DNA from: Acidilobaceae archaeon
Lineage (GTDB): Archaea > Thermoproteota > Thermoprotei_A > Sulfolobales > Acidilobaceae
Assembly: GCA_027014125.1 (NCBI GenBank)
Contig: JALWEI010000003.1
Span: 1 to 53,113, forward strand
Reading direction: 5' to 3'
Length of the DNA stretch: 53,113 nt
Notes under the pieces: generated by a model
Seen by the model: the letters and a program-made list of their open reading frames with translations, nothing else
Databases searched by the model: none
Told to the model about the DNA's origin: nothing
Shown: positions 51,381 through 53,113 of the stretch, one piece after another
Position numbering within the stretch: position 1 is the first letter of the stretch
Layout: every line of letters begins with the position of its first letter
Made by a program: the position numbers and the translations under genes

Positions 51381-52184
51381 GTGGCAAGGTTCATCGTCAT
51401 GGTGGGCCCAGCAGGCTCCGGCAAGTCGACCCTGACCGGGGAGTTGGCCAGGGTTATGGAGGATTACGGCGCCTCTGTGGCCCGGGTTAACTTCGACCCC
51501 GCCGCTGAGGTAGTGCCGTATGAGGCCGACGTTGATGTTAGGGATTACGTTACGGCATCGGAGATCATGGAGAAGGAGGGCCTGGGGCCGAATGGTGCCC
51601 TTGTGGTTGCTGTTGATAGCTTGATAAGCTATGTCTCCGATATAAGGAGGCGGATCGACGAGATCAACCCAGATTACGTCATACTAGATACTCCCGGCCA
51701 GCTGGAGCTCTTCGCCTACAGGGCCGGGGGCCCACTGGTACTCGAGGCCCTTGTTCTAGACAACCAGGCGGCCACCGTGTTCCTAGCCGACGCCATATTC
51801 ATGGAGAACCCAGCCAGTATGGTGTCTATATTCACCCTGGCATCCAGCGTGGCGGTAAGGCTCAAGAGGCCCCAGGTCAACGTGGTTAGCCGCTCCGACC
51901 TCCTAGCCCAGGAGGTGTACGAGGTGATCGAGAGGATACCCGAGGACGGGTTCCTGACAAGCCTAGTAGAGGCGGACGAGAGGCTCCCGGGCGACCTGAG
52001 GATGCTATCCCAGCTACTATCCGACGCCCTCTACCAGGCAGGCTTCCTGGGCAGCCTGCTCCCGGTGAGCGTGAAGGACCCGGACAGCCTAGCCATGCTC
52101 TACGCGAGGCTCCAGCAGGTCCTAGCGGCTGGGGATGACTATGCATTCTACGACCTGAAGTATAGCAGGCCTGACGAGTATTAA
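51381..52184 (+). CDS. GPN-loop GTPase
   Basis: 267-aa GTPase of the GPN family (Gpn1/2/3-like), present as one copy in most archaea and related to RNA polymerase assembly factors. Walker A GPAGSGKST (about 9-17), VNFDPAAEVVPYEADVDVRDYV (switch region), the hallmark LGPNGALV (GPN loop, about 72), ILDTPGQLELF (G3, about 100) and VSRSDLL (G4-like, about 170). GTG 51381 start. The downstream and upstream flanks hold the two hairpin elements described. Confidence 0.93.
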   Translation: MARFIVMVGPAGSGKSTLTGELARVMEDYGASVARVNFDPAAEVVPYEADVDVRDYVTASEIMEKEGLGPNGALVVAVDSLISYVSDIRRRIDEINPDYVILDTPGQLELFAYRAGGPLVLEALVLDNQAATVFLADAIFMENPASMVSIFTLASSVAVRLKRPQVNVVSRSDLLAQEVYEVIERIPEDGFLTSLVEADERLPGDLRMLSQLLSDALYQAGFLGSLLPVSVKDPDSLAMLYARLQQVLAAGDDYAFYDLKYSRPDEY

Positions 52185-52186
52185 GG
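52178..52186 (+). promoter_or_regulatory. TATA-like element overlapping the GPN stop codon
   Basis: GTATTAAGG, nearly the same as the element at 51187, is centred about 26-29 nt before the structured segment at 52214. It includes the TAA stop of the GPN gene. Confidence 0.35.
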
Positions 52187-52213
52187 CCCTCCTGATACAG
52201 CTAGGGAGGAGGG

Positions 52214-52287
52214 GGCGGGGATGAAGCCACTTGCCCCCAAGGGACCCAATACCCGGGGATGGCATCATTACCGCGATCGGACCCGCC
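52214..52287 (+). ncRNA. Candidate structured RNA with closed three-way shape
   Basis: GGCGGG (52214-52219) pairs with CCCGCC (52282-52287) and closes the element. Inside, ATGA (52221-52224) and GCCA (52226-52229) pair with TCAT (52265-52268) and TGGC (52260-52263) around an A-A mismatch. CCCC (52235-52238) pairs with GGGG (52255-52258), and GGG (52241-52243) with CCC (52252-52254), loop ACCCAATA. A small hairpin CCG/CGG (52271-52280) fills the third arm. No frame codes through it. It ends 18 nt before the next TATA (52305), so it is not in the next gene's leader. It may be an independent RNA or a 3' UTR structure. Confidence 0.35.
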
Positions 52288-52304
52288 TCCACCTGGGTGC
52301 CCCC

Positions 52305-52311
52305 TAAATTA
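52305..52311 (+). promoter_or_regulatory. TATA box of the 52336 gene within a palindrome
   Basis: TAAATTA, flanked by CCCC and GGGG to form CCCCTAAATTAGGGG, is 25-31 nt before GTG 52336. The transcript is probably leaderless. Confidence 0.5.
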
Positions 52312-52335
52312 GGGGCCGTGGGTGGAGTATAGTCT

Positions 52336-52677
52336 GTGGTGTTGCCCGGGTTGGAGGATGTAGCGTCAAGGCTCAGGGGCCTCGGATTCAGTGTGCGCAT
52401 AGATGGGGTTGAGTATGTTAGCCTGACGGGTGGGAGGGTTAGGGAGGATAGGCTGGTTGCTGTGAGTAGTGATGGCCTAGTCAAGCTGACCCTGTCAACT
52501 ACAGGGGGCTCCTACAGGCTAACCGTGCTTGCCCATGGGGGTAGGGCCTCGAGGAGCCTGGCAGATACTCTGGAGGGCCTCGGCGGCTCTGTCGACTATG
52601 AGGAGGACAGGGTTCTAGCCGTGTTCAGGCTCTCTAGCCTGTCCGAGGCCAGGAGGATCATAGAGGCGATCTACTAA
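52336..52677 (+). CDS. Uncharacterised small protein
   Basis: 113 aa, GTG start with a TATA box at the leaderless distance. It has alternating strands and helices (GLGFSVRIDGVEYVSLTGG, VSSDGLVKLTLSTTGG, VDYEEDRVLAVFRL) with two similar beta-alpha halves. No family recognised. The second half may be a degenerate copy of the first (inference). Confidence 0.58.
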   Translation: MVLPGLEDVASRLRGLGFSVRIDGVEYVSLTGGRVREDRLVAVSSDGLVKLTLSTTGGSYRLTVLAHGGRASRSLADTLEGLGGSVDYEEDRVLAVFRLSSLSEARRIIEAIY

Positions 52678-52725
52678 AGTTGCCCCTGGGGCCCCGCTTG
52701 GCCCGGGGGGTAGGGTGCGGACGTA

Positions 52726-53113
52726 GTGATACCATGGGGCACTGGCATACCGGACTGGACAAGGCTTGCAGACCTGGGGCTGGAGGCTCCCGGGATCCAG
52801 GCCATCCTCCTATCCCGCGGCATGGGAGAGGCGGAGTATAACGGTGTCGAGGGCCTGGATTGGGAGTGCTGCGACCTATACACGGTTAAGGTTAACGGCG
52901 GCGGGCCCCGGGCTGAGGAGCCTGTACCTCCTACTCCTAGGGTGGTAGCGCCGATCGGCGTGCTAGACCCTTGGAGGTGCCCCCTCGACTTTCCCGGGGA
53001 CAGGGTGGAGGGTGCTCTGGTTAACCCTCTAGGGTGGAAGCCGCTAACCCCCAGGCTGGGGGTGCAGGGTACCAGCTGTGTTGAGGCTGACGGGCTAAGG
53101 GCCGGACTCTTCC
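52726..53113 (+). CDS. Partial ORF running off the window end, function unknown
   Basis: From GTG 52726 the frame stays open for 129 codons to the end, with no stop. It begins MIPWGTGIPDWTRLADLG and includes LDWECCDLYTVKVNGGG and DPWRCPLDFPGDRVEGALV. Four Cys residues and a Trp/Pro-rich texture look protein-like. An in-frame TAG at 52711 limits upstream extension. The family is unknown. Confidence 0.6.
   Translation, partial: MIPWGTGIPDWTRLADLGLEAPGIQAILLSRGMGEAEYNGVEGLDWECCDLYTVKVNGGGPRAEEPVPPTPRVVAPIGVLDPWRCPLDFPGDRVEGALVNPLGWKPLTPRLGVQGTSCVEADGLRAGLF

Noticed and set aside
52678-52715. GC-rich run CCCCTGGGGCCCCGC...CCCGGGGGG as a terminator
   Set aside because: Archaeal termination uses T runs, none follows, and such G/C palindromes are expected by chance in this composition.

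Overview
The window reads as a GC-rich chromosomal segment of a hyperthermophilic crenarchaeon, probably Desulfurococcales-like; genus and species cannot be fixed from sequence alone. The evidence is AGG/ATA-rich codon use, many GTG and TTG starts, TATA-box promoters about 26 nt before inferred start sites, GGTG/GGAGG ribosome-binding sites and very tight gene packing. Archaeal marker genes agree: ribosomal L13e, diphthine synthase, a GPN GTPase, TtuA- and ThiI-type tRNA thiolases, a CAT-anticodon tRNA gene with a bulge-helix-bulge intron, and a heavily N-glycosylated surface protein. Almost everything is ordinary vertical core or near-core content; there are no insertion sequences, CRISPR arrays or prophage genes.

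Layout. 15-3408: ATPase and two permeases of a BMP/nucleoside-type ABC importer; the binding protein is presumably just upstream. 3409-5574: the only clearly accessory stretch. Decayed minus-strand coding sequence flanks an AT-rich UPF0175 antitoxin / PIN (DUF3368) toxin pair. 5683-10205: a zinc alcohol dehydrogenase divergent from an operon of an endonuclease-IV-like TIM barrel and a Hef/FANCM-like helicase, then a convergent spore-photoproduct-lyase-like radical SAM gene. 10315-13332: large surface protein. 13354-17789: aconitase, geranylgeranyl-reductase-like flavoprotein, thioredoxin. 17940-20834: a one-ribbon TFS-like protein, a NodB-fold protein with a degenerate metal site, and four uncharacterised minus-strand genes, three of them overlapping. 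20920-27086: indolepyruvate ferredoxin oxidoreductase, SDR, argininosuccinate lyase, pyruvate kinase. 27332-32827: GlcNAc-1-P-transferase-like enzyme, HAD phosphatase with PfkB kinase, thioredoxin reductase, metallo-beta-lactamase, membrane protein.

32885-41162: SurE, CBS protein, a lone OppD-type ATPase, TrpRS, an ABC-class ATPase (COG3044), diphthine synthase, a HAD protein and TtuA. 41175-47075: L13e overlapping SfsA, an MFS transporter, a membrane protein, an S9 peptidase and a phytoene-desaturase-like oxidoreductase. 47136-50924: intron-containing tRNA, ThiI and a three-gene cluster (a small unknown protein, a Cys-rich HhH-GPD/Qng1-like protein, and an asparagine-synthetase-like PP-loop protein without its glutaminase domain). 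50907-53113: a YpzJ-like zinc ribbon, a GPN GTPase flanked by two intergenic segments that fold into compact hairpins, a small unknown gene, and a partial ORF running off the end.

Functional threads are tRNA thiolation and modification (TtuA, ThiI, possibly the 48.5-50.9 kb cluster), surface glycoprotein and N-glycan assembly (10.3 kb and 27.3 kb genes), thiol redox (thioredoxin 17.3 kb, reductase 29.8 kb) and DNA repair (6.7-10.2 kb). The most promising undescribed material is the pair of structured intergenic elements around the GPN gene, the 48.5-50.9 kb cluster, and the 18.97-20.83 kb gene group.
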